In this document: positions 1-6,736 of the stretch, piece after piece
Layout of the letters: each line of letters starts with the position of its first letter
How positions within the stretch are numbered: the stretch's first letter is position 1
Source: JBBSMX01 sp038232935
Lineage (GTDB): Bacteria > Bacteroidota > Rhodothermia > Rhodothermales > JANQRZ01
DNA length: 14,228 nucleotides
NCBI GenBank assembly: GCA_038232935.1
Contig: JBBSMX010000109.1
Coordinates: 1 to 14,228, forward strand
Reading direction: 5' to 3'
Position numbers and translations under genes: made by a program
Notes under the pieces: generated by a model
What the model was told of the DNA's origin: nothing
Databases searched by the model: none
The model's input: the letters and a program-made list of their open reading frames with translations, nothing else

Positions 1-355
1 ATTGCTGGTCATCGGGTTGGCGGGGTTGCTGGTGCGAGGGGAGTGGTCAACTCCACCCTACGCACGACGCAGCGACTTGCCAACCCGTTCTCTACTTCAA
101 CCCGCGACTGACGTTGACCCAGAGACCCTGTTGCGGTCGTCCCAAGCGGGGGTCTCGCAGAGAGCCGTATGCGCTCGAACCTCGACGGTGCCCCTCTCTG
201 TTTCCAATACCTATAGGACGTACGCCGTGGAGAGACTCCTCCCCTCGGGGAGGTGCCCCCGGAGGGGGCGGAGGGGGTGGCCGAGCCCCGGAGACCCCCC
301 CAGTCGCTGCGCGACAGCCCCCCAAGGGGGGCAGGGGGCCAACCGCGTAACTCCT
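1..355. other. Left flank without a recognisable gene
   Basis: I recognise no gene here. An open frame runs through it into the nucleotidyltransferase remnant at 356, but its translation is low-complexity, rich in Arg, Pro and Gly, and matches nothing I know, so I treat it as non-coding. The stretch contains a 9-base inverted repeat (CGGGTTGGC at 13-21 and GCCAACCCG at 79-87), a small hairpin around 41-56 and the GC-palindrome cluster annotated separately at 238-340. It probably replaced the 5' half of the following gene. Confidence 0.5.
238..340. repeat. GC-rich palindrome cluster (REP-like intergenic element)
   Basis: Four short inverted repeats sit back to back within about 100 bases: CCTCCCCTCGGGGAGG at 238-253, CCCCCGGAGGGGG at 256-268, GTCG/CGAC arms around a 5-base loop at 303-315, and GCCCCCCAAGGGGGGC at 317-332. 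A GGGGGT run at 273-278 could also pair with ACCCCC at 294-299. Dense alternating G and C runs like this are typical of dispersed extragenic palindromic repeats in high-GC genomes. I see only one copy here, so calling it a repeat family is inference. It ends about 15-20 bases before recognisable nucleotidyltransferase coding sequence, which suggests an insertion or a recombination joint. Confidence 0.55.
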
Positions 356-652
356 GCCTCATTCACTAACGAGAGCCTGATCAAGGTGGATGTGATCGTC
401 CGAAAGGATGAGCCGTATCGCCGGGTTGAGTTTGCGCGGCGCCGGACCGTGCGCATCGGGGACCTGGAGGGGGTCGTCGTGAGCAAGGAGGACCTGATGC
501 TCTCGAAGCTCTACTGGGCGAGGGACTCGCGTTCGGAGCTGCAACTGCGTGACGTACAGAACCTGCTCGCTACCGGCTACGACAGCGAATACCTCGAACA
601 CTGGCTCCACGAACTGGGGATGTACCCGTGGGCTGTACGGTGGCTCTCATGA
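356..652 (+). pseudogene. Nucleotidyltransferase, 3' remnant (5' half lost)
   Basis: The frame ending at 652 encodes about 98 residues that resemble the C-terminal half of small pol-beta-superfamily nucleotidyltransferases found in toxin-antitoxin-like pairs. The segment KVDVIVRKDEPYRRVEF carries the third acidic position of the catalytic triad. It is followed by a VSKEDLMLSKLYWARDSRS stretch and a helical tail (LQLRDVQNLLA). The N-terminal half, with the GG/GS and DxD motifs that bind nucleotide and metal, is missing; upstream there is only the GC-palindrome element and unrecognisable sequence. The protein is therefore very unlikely to be catalytic. Its stop overlaps the start of the downstream small gene (ATGA at 649-652), the usual coupling for such pairs. 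An intact gene using a distant start is unlikely because the upstream translation is low-complexity. Confidence 0.7.
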
Positions 653-897
653 ACGATACCCCGCCCGATATCTGGATGCAGCACCACCACGTGCTCCTAG
701 CGCGCTCAGGGGACGAGCGCTTCCGCATGGCCGTCTCGATGGGCCGGACGGCCCGGACCATCGTGTGGGCCTCGCTGCCTCAAGCGCTCTCGGAGGCCCG
801 GCAGCGGGAGGCGTTCTTGCTGCGCTTCTACGGCGACGAGTTGACCACTGAACAACGCGCCGAGATCGGGGCCACTACGCACCGTGGGGAGAGATGA
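649..897 (+). CDS. Small partner protein of a nucleotidyltransferase pair
   Basis: An 82-residue protein starting MNDTPPDIW at an ATG that overlaps the stop of the nucleotidyltransferase remnant. I chose this start over the ATG at 628 because of the ATGA coupling and because MNDTPP openings are common in this kind of small protein. The body (RSGDERFRMAVSMGRTAR, then LPQALSEARQREAFLLRFYGDEL) looks mostly helical, with no signal peptide or membrane segment. Small proteins of this type are often encoded beside nucleotidyltransferase genes and are presumed to form a two-component, toxin-antitoxin-like unit; which member is toxic is not evident here. Because the upstream partner has lost its N-terminal half, this gene is probably an orphan. 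It is apparently intact. Confidence 0.65.
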   Translation: MNDTPPDIWMQHHHVLLARSGDERFRMAVSMGRTARTIVWASLPQALSEARQREAFLLRFYGDELTTEQRAEIGATTHRGER

Positions 898-1258
898 GCT
901 ATGTGCTCGCTCCGGCGAATCGGGATGGTCCGGTCGTTTTCGCCTTTCGTGTCAAGAAGCGGGAGAGGGCTTGGTGAGCGGACGGAGTGTGCCGATTATG
1001 ATTGAGAAGCTGCTCATCAGAAGGCAACCCATCTCTCGAACGATAAACGACTCGGCGCGCCCGTGGCGGTAGAGACCCAACCTGAAACGCATACCCAGCA
1101 GACCGTATCGGGGCAGCTCCTCGACGGCGGGCGCTGCGTTATCCACGTCTCCGGCGGCCATCCCTTATGTTGTAGGCCGCAGAGGCACTCGAGTTGGGCC
1201 ATCGACGTCAACCGCCACCTCCTCATGAGGGGGCTATAAGAGGCATAGAGCACACGAC
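898..1258. other. Stretch with no recognisable gene
   Basis: I see no convincing gene here. A 27-codon ORF (894-977) overlaps the preceding stop with ATGA, but it is too short and unfamiliar to support. Other open frames on both strands are under 80 codons and match nothing I recognise. There is no strong hairpin or AT-rich promoter-like block. The sequence is probably decayed coding DNA, given the gene scraps on both sides. Confidence 0.45.
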
Positions 1259-1390
1259 GTGCCTGACATACCGGACTCGTTGTTCCCGCTGGCCGACCTC
1301 GGCATCTACCCCTGCGCCTTCGCCGAGGAGATCGCTCCGAGCGCCGAGCCCCGCAACGTTAGCGATACCGACTGGAACGAACTGGAATGA
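1259..1390 (+). CDS. Unknown short ORF, possibly a gene remnant
   Basis: A 43-residue frame from a GTG, beginning VPDIPDSLFPLADLGIYP and ending in an acidic tail (SDTDWNELE). I do not recognise it. Its composition looks protein-like, with a hydrophobic LFPLADLGIYPCAF core and few Arg/Pro runs, unlike shadow frames nearby, which is the only reason to list it. It is in the same reading frame as the nucleotide-sugar dehydrogenase scrap that begins 45 bases after its stop, so the two could be pieces of one damaged region, but I cannot show a common origin. There is no clear ribosome binding site. Confidence 0.3.
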   Translation: MPDIPDSLFPLADLGIYPCAFAEEIAPSAEPRNVSDTDWNELE

Positions 1391-1435
1391 GGCGCTCACG
1401 CCTCCCGATCCGCCACCCTTCCTACTCCTGCTCTC

Positions 1436-1618
1436 ATGCCGACCGCCTTTGAGGTATCCCCGACCCACGTGGACGCCCTCGCCTCTGCCGACCGGGCCGT
1501 CATCGTCACCGACCACTCCGCCTACGACTGGGACGCCATCGCCGAGAAGGCTCGCCTCGTCGTGGACACGCGGCGGGCGTTGCCGAAGCAGTCTTCTCAA
1601 ATGGTCGCGAGCGCGTAG
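1436..1618 (+). pseudogene. Nucleotide-sugar dehydrogenase, C-terminal scrap
   Basis: The 60-residue frame contains SADRAVIVTDHSAYDWDAI followed by ARLVVDTRRALPK. This is the signature of the C-terminal UDP-binding domain of UDP-glucose/GDP-mannose dehydrogenase family enzymes (WecC, WbpA, TviB type): an acidic strand ending in TDHxxYD, then a VVDTRN-like strand. The rest of the enzyme, about 350 residues with the N-terminal Rossmann fold and catalytic Cys, is absent, and the last residues of the frame (QSSQMVASA) look unrelated. Intact enzymes of this family oxidise UDP-HexNAc to the uronic acid and are typical of capsule and O-antigen loci, so this is probably the relic of an earlier gene set that extended left of the flippase. 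Neither the TviB/WbpA nor the WecC subtype can be assigned from such a short piece. Confidence 0.72.
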
Positions 1619-1705
1619 AGCCTTAGTCTCTTCTGCTAGGCAGACGATGATATCGCTCCTACAGGGGCAAACGAAGTCTGGTCTGAGGAGGGGCGTGGCT
1701 AACCG

Positions 1706-3265
1706 ATGAGTGATCTCAAAAGGAAGACAATCGATGGGGTCGCGTGGACGGTGACCGGCCGGTTCGGGAAGCAATTCCTGAGCTTGGGGTTGATGATCGT
1801 TCTCGCACGTCTTCTCTCGCCGGAGGAGTTCGGTCTTGTCGCAATGGTCACCGTCGTGACGGGGTTCGCCTCGCTTTTCGCGGAGTTGGGGTTCGGCGCG
1901 TCGCTGATTCAGAAGCAAGATGTTGAGGAGGAACATCGCTCCTCCGTGTTCTGGCTTAACGTTGGGGCCGGCCTGTTGCTCACGTTGGGGTTCGCGGCGG
2001 TGGCTCCGCTCGTCGCCGCATTCTACGAGCGTCCGATTCTCGACGTGCTGACGCGTGTCGTCTCGCTCAACTTCGCAATCAGCGCGCTCGGCATCATGCA
2101 CGCGACGCTGCTGCGAAAGGAGCTCGACTTTCGCCGGCTTACGATCGTAGATGTCGTGTCGCTAGGCGCATCCGGGCTCGTTGCCGTCGTGATGGCGTGG
2201 ATGGGATTCGGCGTTTGGAGCCTCGTGGCGCAGAGCCTCACGCTCTCAGCCGTGACCTCTGGCATGCTGTGGATAGCGAGTCCGTGGCGTCCTAAACTGC
2301 TTTTTCGGTGGAGCGCCATCAAGGACTTGCTCGGATTTAGCACGAACTGGCTGGGCACGCTCTCGCTGAACTACTGGACGCGGAACGCCGACAACCTCTT
2401 GATTGGCTGGAGACTCGGGGCCGGAGCGCTCGGCGTGTACAGCCGGGCCTACACGCTGCTGCTATTCCCTCTCATTAACATCACGCGGGTGGTAGCACAG
2501 GTCGTATTTCCCTCGTTCTCGATCATCCAGCACGACAAAGAGCGCGTGGCACGGGCATACCTCCGCGCTACGCGGCTCATCGCCCTGTTCACGTTTCCTC
2601 TGATGATGGGGCTCGCCGTCACTGCCCGCCCGTTCGTGCTGACCGTCTTTGGGCCGCAGTGGGTCGAGATGATTCCACTCCTGCGCGTGTTCGGTGTGGT
2701 CGGCATGCTAGAGTCTATTTCGAAGACGGAGGGGACGGTGTACCTCTCGCAGGGGCGGGCCGATCTCCAGTTCCGCGTGAGTCTCTTTCTCAAAATCAAC
2801 CTCATTCTGGGCATCATCATCGGCTTGCAGTTCGGCGTGGTCGGGGTAGCGATGGGGTACGCCATTGCCAGCTTCATCAACGCGTACCCGAGCTTCTACT
2901 TTGCCGGGCGGTTGGTTAACCTCGGGTTTTCGCAGCACCTCCTCAACCTCGCGCCCGGCTTCGCGTGCACGATCCTCATGGGAGCCTCCGTGTTTGCTCT
3001 CGACACGTGGTTCGTGCCCGACGCTTGGGGGCCTACGTTACAACTCACTGCGTTGGTAACTGCTGGCGCCCTCGTGTATACCGCTGCCGTAATCGGTGGC
3101 CGTCTACAGGCATACATCGATGTGAAACGACTCATTACGGAGCGTCTGAGCGACCGCCGTAAGTCAACCCCTACTCCTCCATCTGACGTGCCTCCTGTCT
3201 CGGCTTCTACCCGCGAGCGCGAGGCTGAAGCAGAGATTTCACCGCTGGCCTACTACGATTCATGA
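1706..3265 (+). CDS. Wzx-type lipid-linked oligosaccharide flippase (MOP superfamily)
   Basis: A 519-residue polytopic inner-membrane protein of the polysaccharide transporter (PST) branch of the MOP exporters, which flip undecaprenyl-PP-linked repeat units to the periplasm. The N-terminus (GVAWTVTGRFGKQFLSLGL, then ARLLSPEEFGLVAMVTVV) is diagnostic for this family. About 12-14 hydrophobic segments are spread over residues 10-475, and an internal NYWTRNADNLLIGWRLG segment (around residues 223-239) is a family hallmark. From about residue 478 there is a hydrophilic, charged, Ser/Thr/Pro-rich tail longer than is usual for Wzx; it is presumably cytoplasmic and not needed for transport. A GGAGG at 1687-1691 lies 14 bases before the ATG, which is rather far. 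The gene heads the continuous run of biosynthesis genes and overlaps the next gene by ATGA. Codon use is less GC3-biased than in the glycosyltransferases downstream. Confidence 0.9.
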   Translation: MSDLKRKTIDGVAWTVTGRFGKQFLSLGLMIVLARLLSPEEFGLVAMVTVVTGFASLFAELGFGASLIQKQDVEEEHRSSVFWLNVGAGLLLTLGFAAVAPLVAAFYERPILDVLTRVVSLNFAISALGIMHATLLRKELDFRRLTIVDVVSLGASGLVAVVMAWMGFGVWSLVAQSLTLSAVTSGMLWIASPWRPKLLFRWSAIKDLLGFSTNWLGTLSLNYWTRNADNLLIGWRLGAGALGVYSRAYTLLLFPLINITRVVAQVVFPSFSIIQHDKERVARAYLRATRLIALFTFPLMMGLAVTARPFVLTVFGPQWVEMIPLLRVFGVVGMLESISKTEGTVYLSQGRADLQFRVSLFLKINLILGIIIGLQFGVVGVAMGYAIASFINAYPSFYFAGRLVNLGFSQHLLNLAPGFACTILMGASVFALDTWFVPDAWGPTLQLTALVTAGALVYTAAVIGGRLQAYIDVKRLITERLSDRRKSTPTPPSDVPPVSASTREREAEAEISPLAYYDS

Positions 3266-4494
3266 GCATTCTGATCTCCAATGTCTTTTCTGACAAGAAC
3301 ATCGGCGGGGCCGCCATCACAGCGGCGACCATCCGCGCCGCGCAGGACGCCTTCCCGGACGAGCCGGTCAAGCTCGTAGCGGTAAATCAGGGGCCTCGCT
3401 TCGACGTGTCGCACCCGTTCACGATGCAGGCTTTTCCAGACGCGGAGATCGTACCGCCGCTGGTGCAGGTGAAGCCCGGTCCGCTGCAGGGGCTGCGTAC
3501 GGTCCTGCGGTCGCTGAAGATCATGCGTACGCTGCCTGCCGATGATCGCGCAGTTCAAACGGTAGGCGACGCGAAAGCCGTAATCAGCAAGGGGGGGTAT
3601 GTCTATCACGAGCGCCCCAATGCCAAGAGCCTGATGGCCCTCTGGATGACCGCGTTTCCGATTGCCCTCGGCAACGCAATGGGGAAACCGACCGCTGCCG
3701 TCTGCACGACAGTAGGGCCCTTCAAGACAGAGGCGTCGCGTCGGCTGAATAAGTACCTGCTCGGCCGCGCCGACCTTGTGGTCCCGCGGGACGAGTTTTC
3801 CTATCAGGCGGCGCTCGACCTCGGACTAGATCCAGAGCGTGTCATTCATCTCCCCGACATCGTGTTCTCCTACGATCCTCCGTCCGACGCAGAGGCACAG
3901 CAGATGGCAGAGCGATTGGGCGTCTCTGGGCAACGGTTTGCTGTCCTGACGCTATCCAAGACAGAAGGAGGACAGGAAGACTTCCATGCTCACGAGGACA
4001 ATGTTCGCGCGGCGCTAGTATCTCTGTTAGAGGCAGGGACCCTCGATCGAGTCCTCGTGACTATTCACTCCGACCAAGACATCGAACTATCAGATGCCTT
4101 TGTTGCAGAGATCAATGATCCCCGGGTGGTGCGGGTTCGTGACCCGTTTAGCCCAGAGCAACTCATGGCCCTATACAGGGCCGCCGACGTGCTCATCGCA
4201 CGCCGAATGCACTCGGCGATCTTTGCCCTTGTTGCAGGTACACCCGTCGTGGCATTCTCTATGGGCGGCAAAAAGGTGCAGGGTGTAATGGGCTCGCTCG
4301 GCTTGGAGGACATGCTCATGCCGTTTCCGCTGTCCTCGCCCGATGCTCTGGTGGAGCGGGTACGCGAAGTCACATCCAACTGCGAGCCGCTCGCAGCACG
4401 TGTTCTCGAGTCAGTCGCCGGAGCGCGATCACGCGTGAGGAAGCTCCCGGCGCTCCTCCGAGAGTACTTGGTTCGAGAGGAGGTCGTGGCGTGA
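3262..4494 (+). CDS. Polysaccharide pyruvyl transferase family protein
   Basis: A 410-residue cytoplasmic protein of the CsaB/WcaK family, which transfers a ketal-linked pyruvate from phosphoenolpyruvate to sugar hydroxyls and so adds negative charge to polysaccharides. The N-terminus (LISNVFSDKNIGGAAIT) matches the family opening, in which a small-residue GxxxI/T loop follows the first strand. The C-terminal half carries the family's Arg-x-x-His motif in ARRMHSAIFALVAGTPVV (R314, R315, H317), followed by KKVQGVMGSLG, the expected Lys-containing loop. The domain organisation resembles GT-B folds. It is coupled by ATGA to the flippase upstream and by GTGA to the sulfotransferase downstream. 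Some family members have other roles, so pyruvylation is inferred from family and context; membership itself is fairly secure. Confidence 0.85.
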   Translation: MSILISNVFSDKNIGGAAITAATIRAAQDAFPDEPVKLVAVNQGPRFDVSHPFTMQAFPDAEIVPPLVQVKPGPLQGLRTVLRSLKIMRTLPADDRAVQTVGDAKAVISKGGYVYHERPNAKSLMALWMTAFPIALGNAMGKPTAAVCTTVGPFKTEASRRLNKYLLGRADLVVPRDEFSYQAALDLGLDPERVIHLPDIVFSYDPPSDAEAQQMAERLGVSGQRFAVLTLSKTEGGQEDFHAHEDNVRAALVSLLEAGTLDRVLVTIHSDQDIELSDAFVAEINDPRVVRVRDPFSPEQLMALYRAADVLIARRMHSAIFALVAGTPVVAFSMGGKKVQGVMGSLGLEDMLMPFPLSSPDALVERVREVTSNCEPLAARVLESVAGARSRVRKLPALLREYLVREEVVA

Positions 4495-5357
4495 GAGCAA
4501 TTATTCTACTTTCCGACAAGTCGTCGGGCTCGAGTGCGGTCCAGAGTGAGTTCGCGCGTCACCCTTTAATACAGCATGTCCATAACACACCCCACAACGA
4601 GTTCGAAACGTTGTTCTGGGTAAAGGCGGCGGCGGTCTGTAGGCTCCCCCAATCGCCGATGCGGTACAGCAAGGTCGTACCGTACGAGCAGGGCACAGCT
4701 CGTGCGGAGCTCGTCCGGCTCGTTGAGGCAAACGTGCCTGCGTTCCAACCACCTGCCGACGATCAGCACCTCGTGCTCGAAGGCTGGCGGAGCCTATGCG
4801 AAGCCCATGCCCCCGTCTTTTTCGAGAAGTCGCCCCACCATCTGCACCAGTGGTCATCCCTCGAACTGATGGTGCAGGCCGCCGAGGCCTTGCCGGACAT
4901 CGACTTTCACTTCATCGGCCTCGTCCGTAACCCGGTCGACACGCTCTATTCGATGTGGTCGCGGTGGCGTTACGTGCCCGAGCAGCGCCAGCACGAGTGG
5001 GTGCGCGCCTACGCCAACCTGCTCCGCTTCCGCGATCTCGCAGGGGAGCGTCTACGGATCGTCCGGTACGAGGAGGTCATCGCTTCCGAAGAGGTGTTGG
5101 CCTCACTATTTACACATTGTGGTCTCGAGCCGCCATTGGCATCGGGCGACCGACTCCACGGCGAGGCGGTGCAGAGGTGGAGAGGGGATACGCTGTTCGG
5201 GTTCCAGCCGTCGGTCGAGGTGGTCGAGCTGGCGCAGGCGTTCGGATACGACCCCGATGCGCTGTGTCCGCAGCGCACGCCACTGTGGCCGCTGAGTCGG
5301 ACTGTCCGGCGCGCGGCGCGCGTGAGTCGGCAAACGCTGGCGCAGCTCCGGAGATAG
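4491..5357 (+). CDS. PAPS-dependent sulfotransferase
   Basis: A 288-residue sulfotransferase-fold protein, expected to move sulfate from PAPS to a sugar hydroxyl of the repeat unit. The 5'-phosphosulfate loop appears at residues 8-18 (SDKSSGSSAVQ) directly after the first strand, in the position of the usual RSGST-like loop but without its Arg. FFEKSPHHLHQ (around residues 109-119) corresponds to the conserved substrate-side segment. The 3'-phosphate-binding motif is clear at GLVRNPVDTLYSMWSRW, with R146 and the Ser in SMWS. RIVRYEEVIASEEVLASLF after it is the expected strand-helix. There is no signal peptide. The start is the GTG at 4491, overlapping the preceding stop. The C-terminal tail is Arg-rich. 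Next to the pyruvyl transferase it suggests a strongly anionic polymer. Confidence 0.85.
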   Translation: MRAIILLSDKSSGSSAVQSEFARHPLIQHVHNTPHNEFETLFWVKAAAVCRLPQSPMRYSKVVPYEQGTARAELVRLVEANVPAFQPPADDQHLVLEGWRSLCEAHAPVFFEKSPHHLHQWSSLELMVQAAEALPDIDFHFIGLVRNPVDTLYSMWSRWRYVPEQRQHEWVRAYANLLRFRDLAGERLRIVRYEEVIASEEVLASLFTHCGLEPPLASGDRLHGEAVQRWRGDTLFGFQPSVEVVELAQAFGYDPDALCPQRTPLWPLSRTVRRAARVSRQTLAQLRR

Positions 5358-5363
5358 ATCCGC

Positions 5364-5669
5364 ATGGCCCCTGCCCAGCACATCGCTGACCGCATCCTGA
5401 GCCGCTCCCCCGCGCAAGCCGTCTTCCGCGCCACGGCCCGAGATCGCCTCGCCGTGCTCGCGTACCACGAGGTCAGCGATGCCACGCGCTTTGCGGAACA
5501 GGTCGAGCTCGCGCGTCGCCACTTCCGGCCGGTGGCGGTGTCCGATGTGCTGGAGGCTTTGCATAGCAGAGAGACTAGGTCTAAATATGAACGTATTCTA
5601 TCTCATCAACTCACTTGGGGCTGGTGGTGCGGAGCGCTCGCTGGCCGAGATGCTCCCCCTGCTGCGTGA
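5364..5669 (+). pseudogene. Polysaccharide deacetylase, N-terminal stump
   Basis: The first 65-70 codons look like the N-terminus of a NodB-family polysaccharide deacetylase of the wall or capsule type. RDRLAVLAYHEVSD carries the typical LxYHxV strand, and FAEQVELARRHFRPVAVSDV is the usual segment before the catalytic core. Then similarity stops at about 5565. The remaining frame runs out at 5669 inside the next gene with unrelated residues, and the TFDDG metal site, HxxxH motif and all later catalytic parts are missing. The reading frame starts 6 bases after the sulfotransferase stop, so the intact gene was once part of the run. The break coincides with a locally AT-richer stretch (about 5560-5600) where the next glycosyltransferase begins, consistent with a deletion or replacement joint. 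It cannot be catalytic. Confidence 0.7.
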
Positions 5670-6735
5670 GCGTGGAGTAGTGGTGACGGTCGTATGCCTT
5701 TACCCCACGCAGGAAGGCGTGAGCAGTCACGTCGCCGCTGCCGGGTACGACGTGCGCTACGTCACGGCCGGGAGTGCGGCGGGACGCGTGCGGGCAGTCC
5801 GCGCCCTGATCCGCAGCGAGCAACCGGACGTGGTCCATACGACGATCATCGAAGCCAACCTCCTCGGGCGGCTCGCTGCCGCTCGTATGGGGGTCCCCGT
5901 GCTCACGAGCCTCGTCAACACGTCGTACGCCGCCGCCCGCTTCGCCGACCCGAACGTGACGGCGTGGAAGCTCCGCCTCGTGCAGTTCGCCGACGGGTGG
6001 ACGGGCCGCCATCTCACGGATCACTTTCACGCGATCACCGAAGCGGTCAAGACGGCGGGTGTGCGTGATCTCGGCCTCGCGCCGGAACGTACCACGGTGA
6101 TCCCGCGCGGGCGAGACCGGCAGCGCGTCGGAGAGCCAGGCCCGGAGCGCCGTCGCTGGGTGCGGCACGCGCTCGGGGTGCCGGAAGAGGCCGAGGTGCT
6201 CATCAATGTCGGTCGGCAGGAGTTCCAAAAAGGACAGCGCTACCTGCTGGAGGCCTTCGAAGAGGTCGCACGGCAGCACCCGAACGCCGTACTGCTGATC
6301 GCAGGCCGCAAGGGATACGCGACGCCCGAGCTGGAACGCCGGATGGCCTATTCCTCGCTACTTCGCGAGCGCGTCCGCTTCCTCGGACACCGCGACGACG
6401 TGCCGGAATTGCTGGCCGCCGCAGACGTGTTCGTCTTCCCGTCGCTCTACGAAGGGCTCGGCGGAGCCGTGATCGAAGCGATGGCGCTCGGCCTGCCCAT
6501 CGTGACGTCCGACGTGCCCGCCGTGCGCGAGGTGACGGAAGAGGGCGGGAACGCCGTGCTCGTCGAGCCTGCAAATGCCACGGCGCTCGCCGACGCACTG
6601 ACCACCTTGCTCGCGGACCCCGAACGTCGAGAACAGTTTGGTCGACGCAGCCGAGAGATTTACGAGGAGCAATTCACGCTCGAAAGCGTGGTGGACCGGA
6701 TGGCCGATCTCTACCACACGGTGGCGGGGCGCTGA
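5587..6735 (+). CDS. Glycosyltransferase, GT4 family (GT-B fold)
   Basis: A 382-residue retaining glycosyltransferase predicted to add one sugar to the lipid-linked repeat unit on the cytoplasmic face. I chose the ATG at 5587 because MNVFYLINSLGAGGAERSL is the canonical GT4 opening with its GGAE loop; the upstream extension of the frame translates to Arg/Ser-rich shadow sequence. The C-terminal domain starts near ALGVPEEAEVLINVGRQEFQKGQ. It contains FLGHRDDVPELLAAADVFVFPS and the E-x7-E motif (E289 and E297 in YEGLGGAVIEAMA), which contacts the nucleotide-sugar. The donor and acceptor cannot be read from sequence. The gene begins right at the joint where the deacetylase stump loses similarity, so it may have arrived with the segment that removed that gene. 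The segment IPRGRDRQRVGEPG is slightly atypical but in frame. Confidence 0.88.
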   Translation: MNVFYLINSLGAGGAERSLAEMLPLLRERGVVVTVVCLYPTQEGVSSHVAAAGYDVRYVTAGSAAGRVRAVRALIRSEQPDVVHTTIIEANLLGRLAAARMGVPVLTSLVNTSYAAARFADPNVTAWKLRLVQFADGWTGRHLTDHFHAITEAVKTAGVRDLGLAPERTTVIPRGRDRQRVGEPGPERRRWVRHALGVPEEAEVLINVGRQEFQKGQRYLLEAFEEVARQHPNAVLLIAGRKGYATPELERRMAYSSLLRERVRFLGHRDDVPELLAAADVFVFPSLYEGLGGAVIEAMALGLPIVTSDVPAVREVTEEGGNAVLVEPANATALADALTTLLADPERREQFGRRSREIYEEQFTLESVVDRMADLYHTVAGR

Positions 6736-6736
6736 C

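Noticed and set aside
2..355. N-terminal extension of the nucleotidyltransferase frame as real protein
   Set aside because: The translation is Arg/Pro/Gly-rich, spans the GC palindromes and lacks the GG and DxD motifs that the missing half of the enzyme must have.
1223..2101. Open frame of 292 codons on the - strand across the flippase start
   Set aside because: It runs antisense to the flippase 5' end and the dehydrogenase scrap, has a low-complexity charged translation and no recognisable motif.
5479..5586. Upstream ATG at 5479 as start of the first glycosyltransferase
   Set aside because: The extra 36 residues are a shifted-frame reading of the deacetylase stump, and the family's conserved opening begins exactly at the ATG at 5587.
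5559..5587. Possible sigma-70 promoter (TTGCAT, 17 bases, TAAATA) before the glycosyltransferase
   Set aside because: Each hexamer matches the consensus at only three positions, and the -10 box would overlap the ATG at 5587, placing the transcript start inside the gene.
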